Source of the DNA: an uncultured Lachnospiraceae bacterium
Lineage (GTDB): Bacteria > Bacillota > Clostridia > Lachnospirales > Lachnospiraceae
DNA: 64,000 bases
Assembly (NCBI GenBank): GCA_947632555.1
Contig: CANRPU010000011.1
Span: 1 to 64,000, forward strand
Direction of reading: 5' to 3'
Position 1 is the first letter of the stretch, and every line of letters begins with the position of its first letter. This document shows positions 18,808-29,161 of the stretch, piece by piece. Both the position numbers and the translations under genes were made by a program. Under the pieces are notes generated by a model, which saw nothing but the letters and a program-made list of their open reading frames with translations, was not told the DNA's origin and searched no databases.

Positions 18808-19683
18808 TTATCTGGCCTGCTTCAGGTTTTCCCAGATATCTTCAGGAATAAAAAGACGGCCGTAGCCGGTGCCGAACTGCAGGCCCGGCTTGTTCGCGCC
18901 ATGAAAATCGGAACCGCCGCTGACGAGAAGCCCCAGTTTTTTGGCGAGCCCCTGCATTTCTCTGGTTTCCGCGGGCGTGTAGGTAGAGTAGAGGGCCTCA
19001 ATGGCCGCAAGGCCGGCTTCCTTTAAAAGACCGGCCAGCTGTTCCAGACGCCGATTGCTCATACGGTAAAGGACGGGATGGGCCAGTACCGGAATGCCGC
19101 CGGCAGAGCGGATGAGGGAAACCGCCTCCACGGGAGAAACTTTTTCCCTGGGAATAAAGCAGGGGGCATGATCCCCCACATAACGCTCGAAGGCTTCCGG
19201 GATGCTTTTTACATAGCCTTCTTCCAGAAGAAAACGGGCATAGTGCGCTCTGGTAATGACCGCGCCGGGAAAGCGTTCCCGCAGGGCCGGATAGGTCAGC
19301 GGAATGCCGTGCAAGGTCAGCAGCGCGCACATTTTTTCGTTGCGGTTTTCCCTGGAGCGCACGAAATGTTCCAGGCGTTCCGAAAAGACTTTGTCCTGAT
19401 AACGGATGTCCAGTCCTACGATATGGATATCCCTTCCCTCGTATTCCGTGGAAAACTCAATACCGGCGATGACCTCCACCGTGTTCCCTTCCGGGTTGGC
19501 GGCGCAGCGTCTGCCTGAAAGTTCTTTTGCGGCGGCAAAGGCTTCCGGCAGCCCCGCCGTGGTATCATGGTCAGTCAGGGCGAAGGCGCTGATGCCATGG
19601 GTTAGAGCATACTCCACCAACTGGCGCGGAGAAAAGGAGCCGTCTGAAAAATGGGAATGCACATGCAGATCTATCATGATCAA
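18808..19683 (-). CDS. PHP domain-containing metal-dependent phosphoesterase
   Basis: 'IDLHVHSHFSDGSFSP', 'FALTDHDTTAGL', 'SGGSDFHG'. Confidence 0.92.
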   Translation of the reverse strand: MIMIDLHVHSHFSDGSFSPRQLVEYALTHGISAFALTDHDTTAGLPEAFAAAKELSGRRCAANPEGNTVEVIAGIEFSTEYEGRDIHIVGLDIRYQDKVFSERLEHFVRSRENRNEKMCALLTLHGIPLTYPALRERFPGAVITRAHYARFLLEEGYVKSIPEAFERYVGDHAPCFIPREKVSPVEAVSLIRSAGGIPVLAHPVLYRMSNRRLEQLAGLLKEAGLAAIEALYSTYTPAETREMQGLAKKLGLLVSGGSDFHGANKPGLQFGTGYGRLFIPEDIWENLKQAR

Positions 19684-21314
19684 TCCTCGTCATCCGCGGT
19701 TTTGGTGTACACGGTACGCTTTCTGGCCATCTCGTCGCTGGCCAGGTACTCGTCGTAAGTGGTGATCTTGTCGATCAGAGAGCCGTTAGGAAGGATCTCC
19801 ATGATGCGGTTGGCCGTGGTCTGGACGAACTGGTGGTCATGGCAGGAGAAGAGTTCCACCCCGGTAAATTTGATCAGGCCGTTGTTTAGGGCGGTAATGG
19901 CCTCCATATCCAGGTGGTTGGTGGGCTCGTCCAGAAGCAGACAGTTGGCGCCGCTGATCATCATTTTGGAGAGAAGACAGCGCACCTTTTCTCCTCCGGA
20001 AAGTACTCTGACCTTCTTTACGCCGTCCTCGCCGGCAAACAGCATACGTCCCAGAAATCCCCTTACATAGGTGACGTCCTTAATGGGAGAATAGCCTGTG
20101 AGCCAGTCCGCGATGGTCAGGTCGTTGTCAAATTCCGCGGTATAATCCTTGGGGAAATAGGCCTGGGAGGTGGTAACGCCCCATTTGAAGCTGCCGGAAT
20201 CCGGCTCCAGTTCTCCCGCCAGGATCTGAAACAGGGTAGTCTTGGCCGCCTCATTTCCTCCCACAAAAGCGATTTTATCGTCGTGTCCCACGATGAAAGA
20301 AATATCGTCCAGCACCTTGACGCCGCCGACGGTTTTGGTAAGGTGCTCCACGGTAAGGACTTCATTCCCGATCTCCCGCTCCGGCCTGAAGTCGATATAC
20401 GGATATTTTCTGCTGGAAGGACGGATCTCTTCCAGTTCGATCTTCTCCAGCGCCCGCTTTCTGGCGGTAGCCTGTTTGGATTTGGAAGCGTTGGCGGAGA
20501 AGCGGGAAATAAACTCCTGCAGTTCTTTGATCTTTTCTTCCTTCTTTTTATTGGCTTCCTTCATCTGCCGGATCAGGAGCTGGCTGGATTCATACCAGAA
20601 ATCGTAGTTGCCGGCATAGAGCTGGATCTTGCCGTAGTCGATGTCCGCGATATGGGTGCAGACCTTGTTCAGGAAGTAGCGGTCGTGGGAAACCACGATG
20701 ACCGTATTTTCAAAACCGATCAGAAAATCTTCCAGCCACGCGATGGCGTCCAGATCCAGGTGGTTGGTGGGCTCGTCCAGAAGCAGGATATCCGGGCTGC
20801 CGAACAGCGCCTTGGCCAGAAGGACCTTTACCTTCTCATTGCCCCCCAGATCCTTCATGAGGGAGTAATGGAGAGCGGTGTCGATGCCCAGGCCGTTTAG
20901 GAGGGAAGCGGCGTCGGATTCGGCTTCCCAGCCGTTCATTTCCGCGAATTCGGCTTCCAGTTCACTGGCCCGGATGCCGTCCTCGTCGGAAAAGTCCTCC
21001 TTGGCGTAGATGGCGTCCTTTTCCTTCATGATCCGGTAGAGCCTCTCGTTGCCCATGATGACCAGATCCAGCACCGTGTAATCGTCGTATTTGAAATGAT
21101 CCTGTTCCAGCACGGAAAGCCGCTGGCCGGGCGTGATGAACACTTCGCCGCTGGTGGTTTCCAGCTGGCCGGAGAGGATCTTTAAAAAGGTGGACTTTCC
21201 CGCGCCGTTGGCGCCGATCAGACCATAGCAGCAGCCTTCGGTAAATTTAATGTTCACATCTTCAAACAATGCTTTTTTTCCGATACGTAAAGTGACGTTG
21301 TTTGCGCTAATCAT
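19680..21314 (-). CDS. ABC-F family ATP-binding protein
   Basis: Two NBDs without TMs: 'GANGAGKSTFLKILSG', 'LLDEPTNHLDLDAIAWLEDFL', second 'LSGGEKVRCLLSKMMISGANCLLLDEPTNHLDMEAI'. Confidence 0.93.
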   Translation of the reverse strand: MISANNVTLRIGKKALFEDVNIKFTEGCCYGLIGANGAGKSTFLKILSGQLETTSGEVFITPGQRLSVLEQDHFKYDDYTVLDLVIMGNERLYRIMKEKDAIYAKEDFSDEDGIRASELEAEFAEMNGWEAESDAASLLNGLGIDTALHYSLMKDLGGNEKVKVLLAKALFGSPDILLLDEPTNHLDLDAIAWLEDFLIGFENTVIVVSHDRYFLNKVCTHIADIDYGKIQLYAGNYDFWYESSQLLIRQMKEANKKKEEKIKELQEFISRFSANASKSKQATARKRALEKIELEEIRPSSRKYPYIDFRPEREIGNEVLTVEHLTKTVGGVKVLDDISFIVGHDDKIAFVGGNEAAKTTLFQILAGELEPDSGSFKWGVTTSQAYFPKDYTAEFDNDLTIADWLTGYSPIKDVTYVRGFLGRMLFAGEDGVKKVRVLSGGEKVRCLLSKMMISGANCLLLDEPTNHLDMEAITALNNGLIKFTGVELFSCHDHQFVQTTANRIMEILPNGSLIDKITTYDEYLASDEMARKRTVYTKTADDED

Positions 21315-21521
21315 AATTTTCCCAATAAAACCTTTCTGTTGTTCATAAAAACAGTTTCCCTACCTATTTTACAGAAAACGCAGGATTTTTCAACCCATTC
21401 TTGAGAATTTGAAGAAAAACCTGTTTGCACTTTTCAGAAAATCAGGTAAAATGTAGATGATACGCGCGAACGGCTTTTTGCTCCTGCCGGCTTTGGCGGG
21501 GAAAGGAAGGAAAGGACCTAT

Positions 21522-22430
21522 ATGAAGGCGGACGGAAATAAGAGGAAACTGATCTCAGGGAAAGAATGGAAAGAACTGAAATTCGTCAATTTCCTTTTTC
21601 TGGCGGCCGCGGGCATGGTGAACGCGTTCGGGGTTTCGCTGTTTCTGTTTCCTGTCAAACTGTATGACAGCGGCATATCGGGGCTTTCGATGCTGCTGGA
21701 TCAGCTTACTTCGTCGACGCTCACGCTTTCCATGTTCCTGATCTTTCTGAACTTTCCTGTTTTTTTGTTTGGGCTGAAAAAACAGGGGCTGTCCTTTACG
21801 ATATATTCTCTGTTCACGATCGGGATATATTCCCTGGGGTCGTTTTTGATCATGCATGTACTGCCCATCGACGTCAATTTTGTTTCCCCTCTGGCGGGAA
21901 GCGATCTGCTTTTGTGCGCGGTCTTCGGAGGGATCATCTCGGGGATCGGCAGCGGCCTGACGATCCGTTTCGGCGGCGCCATTGACGGGATAGACGTATT
22001 GTCAGTAATCTTCGCGAAGAAACTGGGCATCTCTATCGGCACGTTTGTGATGATCTTCAATACGCTGCTCTACATTGTCTGCGGTATCGTTATCCACAGC
22101 TGGATCTTACCGCTTTATTCCATTGTGACATACTATGTGGGTTCCAGAACGATAGATGCGATCGTGGAGGGCTTTGACAGGTCCATGTGCGCGATGATCG
22201 TCACCAATAAGGCCGGCGAGATCTCGGCGGCGCTGTCGGAAAACTTTAAGGCCGGCGGGACGATCGTCAACGCTACCGGAGGCTATTCCAAGGATGAAAA
22301 GCAGATCATTTATTTTATCGTCAATCACTTTCAGATCAACCGGCTGAAAAGGATCGTCACGGCAGTTGACGGCAACGCCTTTATCTCTCTGCAGAATGTG
22401 GCGGATATTGTGAAAAAGACGGCGGAATGA
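21522..22430 (+). CDS. YitT family membrane protein (DUF2179)
   Basis: N-terminal TM region and C-terminal 'ATGGYSKDEKQIIYFIVNHFQINRLKRIV'. Confidence 0.9.
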   Translation: MKADGNKRKLISGKEWKELKFVNFLFLAAAGMVNAFGVSLFLFPVKLYDSGISGLSMLLDQLTSSTLTLSMFLIFLNFPVFLFGLKKQGLSFTIYSLFTIGIYSLGSFLIMHVLPIDVNFVSPLAGSDLLLCAVFGGIISGIGSGLTIRFGGAIDGIDVLSVIFAKKLGISIGTFVMIFNTLLYIVCGIVIHSWILPLYSIVTYYVGSRTIDAIVEGFDRSMCAMIVTNKAGEISAALSENFKAGGTIVNATGGYSKDEKQIIYFIVNHFQINRLKRIVTAVDGNAFISLQNVADIVKKTAE

Positions 22431-22478
22431 TATGGTACGGACGGGGGCCGCTGCTTTTACGGAAACGGAGGATTTATC

Positions 22479-23333
22479 ATGACGTGGATCGGAATAATGG
22501 GAATTGCGGTTTTCCTGGCGGTCCTCTATTTTTTTATGATTATGCCCAGAATGCTGCGCAGACCGGATATGACGCCTTTTAGGGGCGTGCTCTACGCGCA
22601 CAGGGGGCTGCACGACAATCATTCCCAGGCGCCGGAAAACTCCATGGCCGCCTTTTTACTGGCAGTGGAAGCGGGTTACGGCATTGAACTGGATGTGCGG
22701 CTTTCCAGGGATAAAGTACCGGTGGTATTTCACGATTCCACCCTGGAGCGGATCTGCGGGGATAAGGGAAGAGTGGAGGATTATACATATGAGGAACTGC
22801 GCCGGTTTTCCCTCTGCGGCTCCGGAGAAAAGATCCCTTCCCTGGAGGAGGTTCTGAAGCTGGTGAACGGCAGAGTTCCCCTGATCGTGGAATACAAAAT
22901 CGACGGGCTCAGAGCGGAGGTATGCCCCATCGCGGAGAAACTGCTGGGGAAATACAAAGGGGCTTACTGTATGGAATCCTTCAATCCTCTGGGGGTATTC
23001 TGGTACAGGAGAAACCGGGGAAAGATCCCGCGGGGGCAGCTCGCGGACAATTTTATCAGGGCCGGGGAAAAAAGCTTTTCGCCGCTTTTGTATTTTGCCC
23101 TGCACCACCTGTTGTTCAATTTTCTGACCAAACCGGATTTCATCGCGTACAATCATTTTCTTTACAGGGATGTATCCCGCAGGCTCTGCCGGCGTTTCTA
23201 CAGGGCATCCGCCGCGGCCTGGACCATAAAGAACGAAACGGAACTGAAGGACTGCGAAAAGGAATTTGACATGTTTATCTTTGATTCTTTCCGCCCGGTG
23301 GAAAGAAAGATCGTGAAGAGTACATATGTGTAA
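22479..23333 (+). CDS. Glycerophosphodiester phosphodiesterase family protein
   Basis: 'AHRGLHDNHSQAPENSMAAFLLAVEAGYGIELDVRLSRDKVPVVFHDSTLERICG'. Confidence 0.93.
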   Translation: MTWIGIMGIAVFLAVLYFFMIMPRMLRRPDMTPFRGVLYAHRGLHDNHSQAPENSMAAFLLAVEAGYGIELDVRLSRDKVPVVFHDSTLERICGDKGRVEDYTYEELRRFSLCGSGEKIPSLEEVLKLVNGRVPLIVEYKIDGLRAEVCPIAEKLLGKYKGAYCMESFNPLGVFWYRRNRGKIPRGQLADNFIRAGEKSFSPLLYFALHHLLFNFLTKPDFIAYNHFLYRDVSRRLCRRFYRASAAAWTIKNETELKDCEKEFDMFIFDSFRPVERKIVKSTYV

Positions 23334-23420
23334 CCACTTACATTTTTGGATATAATGTCTAAATAAAAGAAAGCGTTTTGAACATAATAGACAAAAGTGT
23401 ATTTGAAATGGGAAAAATTT

Positions 23421-23460
23421 ACCTGTATTGCTTGATGTTTACAGGTCAAATTGGTACAAT
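23421..23460 (+). promoter_or_regulatory. ppdK promoter with overlapping inverted repeat
   Basis: TTGATG (23432-23437) - 17 nt - TACAAT (23455-23460); ACCTGTA...TACAGGT dyad spans 23421-23446. Confidence 0.6.
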
Positions 23461-23511
23461 TAACTAAATAAACATGCTCCACAAAATTTAAGGCAAGGGA
23501 GATTATAGCGC

Positions 23512-26142
23512 ATGAACAAATGGGTGTACAAGTTTAAAGAGGGCAGCGCCGATATGAGGAACCTGCTCGGCGGCAAGGGTGCCAATCTGGCGGAAATGAC
23601 CAGCCTGGGGCTCCCTATTCCGCAGGGATTTACGGTGACTACAGAAGCCTGTATCGACTATTACAAACAGGGAAAAACGATTTCTCCGGAAATTCAGGAG
23701 CAGATTTTCCAGAATCTTTCGGATCTGGAAGAATTGATGGGTAAGAAATTCGGGGATACGGAAGATCCGCTTCTGGTGTCGGTCCGCTCCGGCGCGAGAG
23801 CGTCCATGCCCGGTATGATGGATACGATCTTAAATCTGGGGTTAAATGATGTGGCGGTGGAAGGATTTGCCAGAAAGACCGGTAATCCCCGATTTGCCTA
23901 TGATTCCTACCGCCGTTTTATACAGATGTATTCCGATGTGGTAATGGAAGTGCCCAAGTCCTTTTTTGAAAAGATCATTGATGAGATGAAGGCCGCCAAG
24001 GGCGTGACCTTTGACACGGAGCTGGATGCCAATGACCTGAAGGAACTGGCGGAGAGATTTAAAGCGGTATATAAAGAGGCTATGAAGGGGGCCGAGTTCC
24101 CCCAGGATCCGAGAGAGCAGTTGATGGGTGCCGTAAAGGCCGTATTCCGCTCCTGGGACAACCCTCGCGCCATCGTATACAGACGTATGAACGATATCCC
24201 CGGTGACTGGGGTACCGCCGTGAACGTGCAGTGCATGGTATTCGGCAACAAGGGAGAAACCTCCGGTACCGGCGTGGCGTTTACCCGGAATCCTTCCACC
24301 GGCGAGAAGGGTATTTTTGGTGAATACCTGATCAACGCCCAGGGAGAAGACGTGGTGGCGGGCGTGCGTACTCCACAGCCCATTACCCAGCTGGAAAAGG
24401 ATCTGCCCGACTGTTACGCGCAGTTTATGGAACTTGCCATGAAACTAGAAGACCATTACCGGGATATGCAGGATATGGAATTCACCATAGAAGAAGGCAA
24501 ACTCTACTTCCTGCAGACCAGGAACGGCAAGAGGACCGCTCCCGCGGCCATCAATATCGCCTGTGATCTGGTGGATGAAGGAAAGATCACTCCTGAAGAA
24601 GCGGTCAGCCGTATCGAGGCCAAGTCGCTGGATCAGCTTCTGCATCCTACCTTTGATACGGAAGCGCTGAAAGCCGGCGAGGTGATCGCCACAGCGCTGC
24701 CCGCATCCCCCGGTGCCGCTGCCGGAAAGGTGTGCTTCAGCGCGGAGGACGCCAAGGCTTTGGGAACCGGCGGCAAGGGCGAGAGAGTGATCCTGGTACG
24801 TCTGGAAACTTCTCCCGAAGACATTGAAGGTATGCATGCGGCGCAGGGTATCCTCACGGGGCGCGGCGGTATGACTTCTCACGCGGCAGTGGTTGCCCGC
24901 GGTATGGGAACCTGCTGTGTATCCGGCTGCAGCGAGTTAAAGATCGACGAGGAAGCAAAGGTATTTGAGCTTGGCGGATATACCTTCCACGAAGGAGATT
25001 ATATTTCCCTGGACGGTACCACCGGCAAGATTTACAAAGGTGACATCAAGACCGTGGAGGCATCCGTAACCGGCAATTTCGGGCGTATCATGGACTGGGC
25101 CGACCAGTTCAGAACTTTGAAGGTGCGTACCAACGCGGATACGCCGGCGGATACCGCCAAAGCGGTGGAGCTGGGAGCGGAAGGGATCGGCCTGTGCCGT
25201 ACCGAGCACATGTTCTTCGGAGAAGACAGGATCCCCAAGATCCGCAAGATGATCCTTTCGGATACCGTGGAAGCCAGAGATGAGGCGCTGAGCGAACTGC
25301 TGGTATTCCAGAAAGCGGACTTCAAGGCGATGTATGAGGCTCTGCAGGGCAGGCCCATGACGGTTCGTTATCTGGATCCCCCTCTGCATGAGTTTGTACC
25401 CACTTCCATAGAAGATATGGAAGCTTTGGCGAAGGATATGGGCTTAAGCGTGGAGGACGTAAAGAATAAATGCGATTCTCTTCATGAGTTCAATCCCATG
25501 ATGGGACACCGGGGCTGCCGGCTGGCGGTCACGTATCCCGAGATCGCCAGAATGCAGACCAGGGCCGTAATGGAAGCTGCCATTGAAGTAAAGGCGGAAA
25601 AGGGCTATGATATTGTCCCTGAGATCATGATCCCCCTGGTAGGTGAAAAGAAAGAATTAAAATATGTCAAGGATATCGTGGTGGAAACCGCGGAGCAGGT
25701 GAAGAAAGAAAAGGGATCCGACATGGCGTACCACATCGGCACCATGATCGAGATTCCCCGTGCCGCTCTGACGGCGGATGCCGTAGCGGAAGAGGCGGAG
25801 TTTTTCTCCTTTGGCACCAATGACCTGACGCAGATGACTTTCGGCTTCTCCCGTGATGACGCCGGCAAGTTCCTGGACGCGTACTATCAGGCCAAGATCT
25901 ATGAGTCCGACCCGTTCGCAAGACTGGATCAGAACGGCGTGGGCCAGCTGGTCAAGATGGCGGTGGAAAAGGGCCGCAAGACCCGTCCCGACTTAAAGTG
26001 CGGTATCTGCGGCGAACATGGCGGCGATCCGTCCTCCGTGGAGTTCTGCCATAAGGTAGGATTGAATTACGTGTCCTGCTCGCCGTTCCGCGTTCCTATC
26101 GCGAGGCTGGCGGCAGCGCAGGCGGCGATCAATAATAAATGA
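23512..26142 (+). CDS. ppdK: Pyruvate, phosphate dikinase
   Basis: 'LLGGKGANLAEMTSLGLPIPQGFTVTTEAC', 'GILTGRGGMTSHAAVVARGMGTCCVSG'. Confidence 0.97.
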   Translation: MNKWVYKFKEGSADMRNLLGGKGANLAEMTSLGLPIPQGFTVTTEACIDYYKQGKTISPEIQEQIFQNLSDLEELMGKKFGDTEDPLLVSVRSGARASMPGMMDTILNLGLNDVAVEGFARKTGNPRFAYDSYRRFIQMYSDVVMEVPKSFFEKIIDEMKAAKGVTFDTELDANDLKELAERFKAVYKEAMKGAEFPQDPREQLMGAVKAVFRSWDNPRAIVYRRMNDIPGDWGTAVNVQCMVFGNKGETSGTGVAFTRNPSTGEKGIFGEYLINAQGEDVVAGVRTPQPITQLEKDLPDCYAQFMELAMKLEDHYRDMQDMEFTIEEGKLYFLQTRNGKRTAPAAINIACDLVDEGKITPEEAVSRIEAKSLDQLLHPTFDTEALKAGEVIATALPASPGAAAGKVCFSAEDAKALGTGGKGERVILVRLETSPEDIEGMHAAQGILTGRGGMTSHAAVVARGMGTCCVSGCSELKIDEEAKVFELGGYTFHEGDYISLDGTTGKIYKGDIKTVEASVTGNFGRIMDWADQFRTLKVRTNADTPADTAKAVELGAEGIGLCRTEHMFFGEDRIPKIRKMILSDTVEARDEALSELLVFQKADFKAMYEALQGRPMTVRYLDPPLHEFVPTSIEDMEALAKDMGLSVEDVKNKCDSLHEFNPMMGHRGCRLAVTYPEIARMQTRAVMEAAIEVKAEKGYDIVPEIMIPLVGEKKELKYVKDIVVETAEQVKKEKGSDMAYHIGTMIEIPRAALTADAVAEEAEFFSFGTNDLTQMTFGFSRDDAGKFLDAYYQAKIYESDPFARLDQNGVGQLVKMAVEKGRKTRPDLKCGICGEHGGDPSSVEFCHKVGLNYVSCSPFRVPIARLAAAQAAINNK

Positions 26143-26186
26143 GTTTTGGAGAGCCGGTGCTATTGGCAAATGAGTAAATAAATGGA

Positions 26187-26711
26187 TCAAAAGCAGAAAA
26201 CAGGGCTTTCTGTCAGGAATTTTGAGGAAGAGAGGTTCACCAGGTGACTGGTGGACCTCTTTTTATGGAAGTATTTTAAATGAAAAAACATCGGCATTAT
26301 TGTCATCTCTGGCCTTTGCGCTTTCGTCATCTTTGTGGTAATTATGTTCACGCACCAGTATATTGATGCGAAGAATACTTTCTGGCGCTTTTTTACTACC
26401 TGCAGTTCAAAGATGGATCTACAGTCCTGAGAAACTGCGATCTCCATCCTCCCATAGCTGCTGTTTACCTGTTTGGTCTTATAGCCGTTACGGGAATCAT
26501 CACTGCCAGAACGTTCTGATCTGCTGTAGCTGAGATAATCGTCCATCTCAGCTTTCATCATTTCTTTGATTGTACCGCCGAGCAGACCTTTGAGAGTTTC
26601 CTGGATATCTTGGGCGGATTCGATGTCATATTCCTCCAGGAGTTGACGGATAGTGTTACGCTTTCCTTTGGTCATTTGTGCTTTGTGTACGGGTTTCTTT
26701 TCTCTTGCCAT
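26187..26711 (-). pseudogene. Truncated IS256-family (Mutator-type) transposase
   Basis: N-terminal 'LLGGTIKEMMKAEMDDYLSYSRSERSGSDDSRNGYKTKQVNSSYGRMEIAVSQDCRSIFELQVVKKRQK', then family similarity stops; no DDE domain. Confidence 0.8.
26231..26265 (+). terminator. Rho-independent terminator downstream of ppdK
   Basis: AGAGGTTCACCAG-GTGA-CTGGTGGACCTCT-TTTT. Confidence 0.85.
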
Positions 26712-26893
26712 AATAAAAGGCTTCCTATGATTTAGATTTTATGATAGAAGCCTGATACTAATATCTATTTACAGAAAAACTTTCATACGCTCACATTTCC
26801 GCAAAAACGCCTGGTGTTTCCACAATGCGATGTCGCGGGCCAACTATCACCACCTTCAAAAAGGCGTCCATGAAACGACGGGACTGTCTGCTT

Positions 26894-28324
26894 TTAACTG
26901 TAATAACGCTGCTTTTTGCTTTTGGGTTTGTTGGGAATGGTAAGCCGTATCTTTCCACTTTCGACAAGGGGATGAACAATATTTGTCATAAGATAATTTA
27001 TGGACAATCTGCCTTTAAAATGTTCCTCAAGCTCTGCGCGGGTTCTCGGTGTTTTGCAGAAAACCAGTAAATCTGCTTCATTGCCTGTGGAGGGCTGCGC
27101 TATATCAGTTCCGTTATAAAGTGTCACTTTGAACACTCCCCGTTCGTTTTCAAATTTTGGCTCAGGCAGCCCGGCATTTTTCATAGCGCTGTAAACAGTT
27201 GGTATGCCGCTGTATCTGTTTTCGGTAATGTCAAGGACCTCCAACGCGTTTGCGAGGAATGGGTTGCGGGTATCAGCCGCTGCCTTTCCCAGTCTGTCAA
27301 GAGTCATTCTCCCGTAAAGGCCGCCTGGATTCTCTATTTCAAGGCGGTTGGAAAACATTTTTATCGTTATAGGGGTAAAATCCGTATGATTGCTGTAATC
27401 GCGGTGAACAAGAGCGTTCAGTATCAACTCTCTGACAGCGATAATAGGATATTCTGTTTTATCGGCGCGTTTTCCCGTCTGCGAGTCAATAAATGTCGAT
27501 GTCTTCATATTTTTTCTTACAAATTTCAATGCGCCATCTAGCATAAGCTCGATATTTCCTTCAATACGCGCATTATCAATAAAGCGTTCGTCTGCCGCAT
27601 TATCTATGCTCATTTCTGTGCCTTGGATTGATACGGCAGTAATGCATAATTGTGGGAAAAAGCCCTGCGGGTACAAAGAAAACAGTAGTACTCCTGCCAG
27701 GGTGGGCTTATTATCTACCGCAAAGCCCTGTAAGGAATTGATTTTGTCATTTGCAAGACCGGCAAGATTCGGTTTTTTTGTTCGCATTGAAAAAATGTAC
27801 TCAGTATGCGCATCTGTTTCAATATCAGAAAGCGTGGCGCGTTCTGCAACTCGTAGCTCGTCCTGTATCTTTTTTCTGAATGCTTCATAGCTGTAAACCT
27901 CATACTCGGTCATATGCCTATCTCCGTCACCCACACGCACGTAAGAGCCTTTTAATCGTCCGACGCCTTTATAAAAACAAGGTTTTTGGTCGTTATCGAT
28001 CTCCTGTATTTCTACGCTTACGACGGTTTTTCCATTTATATGCGCAACGGTACATAGAGGCCGCAGCTCAGGTTCCATCTGAATGGCCTGCTCCATCAGC
28101 TTTTTCTGTAAATCGGCAGAATCATATACGCCGCAAACTTGAAAGTCGTTTTTCTCGTCAATTCCAAAGACAATAATTCCTCCGCCATTTTGGTTAGAAA
28201 ACGAAGAAAGAGTTTCAAGCAGTTTCGGACAGCCTTCACGAGCCGCTTTCACTTCAAGATAATTACTCTCACTTTTGGTTTGCAGGATTTTGTTTACTAA
28301 TTCAACTAATTCAGTTTCAAGCAT
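26894..28324 (-). CDS. ATP-binding/putative DNA-binding protein with AlbA_2 (Schlafen-like) domain
   Basis: 'ESNYLEVKAAREGCPKLLETLSSFSNQNGGGIIVFGIDEKNDFQVCGV', 'RELILNALVHRDYS'; start revised to ATG at 28324 with GGTGAG RBS. Confidence 0.88.
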   Translation of the reverse strand: MLETELVELVNKILQTKSESNYLEVKAAREGCPKLLETLSSFSNQNGGGIIVFGIDEKNDFQVCGVYDSADLQKKLMEQAIQMEPELRPLCTVAHINGKTVVSVEIQEIDNDQKPCFYKGVGRLKGSYVRVGDGDRHMTEYEVYSYEAFRKKIQDELRVAERATLSDIETDAHTEYIFSMRTKKPNLAGLANDKINSLQGFAVDNKPTLAGVLLFSLYPQGFFPQLCITAVSIQGTEMSIDNAADERFIDNARIEGNIELMLDGALKFVRKNMKTSTFIDSQTGKRADKTEYPIIAVRELILNALVHRDYSNHTDFTPITIKMFSNRLEIENPGGLYGRMTLDRLGKAAADTRNPFLANALEVLDITENRYSGIPTVYSAMKNAGLPEPKFENERGVFKVTLYNGTDIAQPSTGNEADLLVFCKTPRTRAELEEHFKGRLSINYLMTNIVHPLVESGKIRLTIPNKPKSKKQRYYS

Positions 28325-28346
28325 TTTTCTCACCTCGATAAATCAA

Positions 28347-28451
28347 TTATACGCATTTTATAACGCTTTGTAAATAGAAAATCCGTATAAATTTAAATAA
28401 ATCGTTATAATTTAAAAAATATCGTTATAAATATGTTGAAAATTGTTATAA
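28347..28451. promoter_or_regulatory. Iterated CGT(T)ATAA motifs upstream of AlbA_2 gene
   Basis: TTATACG 28347, TTATAACG 28358, CGTATAA 28384, CGTTATAA 28403, CGTTATAA 28423, TGTTATAA 28444. Confidence 0.6.
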
Positions 28452-28635
28452 AATATCTATTGATTAAAGAATATAGAAACAAATGATTGTAAGTGTAATC
28501 AAACAAGAATATGATTAAAGAGGAGTAATTTTAATTGGAAGTGATCAGCTTTTATGAAAATGAAAGACAGAGTTATTGGTTTAATGAAAAATTTCAAAAC
28601 TGTTTCATTGCATTGCTTATAAAGACAAGCTATAC

Positions 28636-29136
28636 TTGAGGGCAGGAGGTATGGCTATGGCTAATGAAGATAAAAAAGATTTTAACTCTATGCTGAATGA
28701 TAGCAAGGATATGCCAAAGTTTCAGACGATTACAGACGAAAAGAGCATAGAAAAATATGGTGGGAGCAGAATGTATTTTGCTCCGCCTATCGACTATGAC
28801 AAAATAATGAAACGTGTTCCCTGTGGAAGCGTGATCACTGTCGGAAAAATCCGTGAGTACTTTGCAAAATTGAACGGCGCGGATTTTACAGAACCGATTA
28901 CTGCCGGGATTTTTGTATCTATCGCGGCGTGGGCAAGCCACCAGCGTTCCGAGGATAAAACGCCTTATTGGAGAACGCTGAAGGCGAACGGGGAGTTAAA
29001 TGAAAAGTATCCCGGCGGCATCCGGGCACAAAAGGAAATGCTGGAAGCGGAAGGCCATACGATCATTCAAAAAGGCCGCAAAAATATCAGGTACTATGTA
29101 AAGGATTATGAGAAAGTTCTTTTTGAATTGAATTAA
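28636..29136 (+). CDS. MGMT (methylated-DNA-cysteine methyltransferase-like) family protein
   Basis: 'MKRVPCGSVITVGKIREYFAKLNGADFTEPITAGIFVSIAAWAS...TPYWRTLKANGELN' wHTH of the MGMT fold. Confidence 0.75.
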   Translation: MRAGGMAMANEDKKDFNSMLNDSKDMPKFQTITDEKSIEKYGGSRMYFAPPIDYDKIMKRVPCGSVITVGKIREYFAKLNGADFTEPITAGIFVSIAAWASHQRSEDKTPYWRTLKANGELNEKYPGGIRAQKEMLEAEGHTIIQKGRKNIRYYVKDYEKVLFELN

Positions 29137-29161
29137 AAAACGGTGCTTGGAGGAAAAATGA

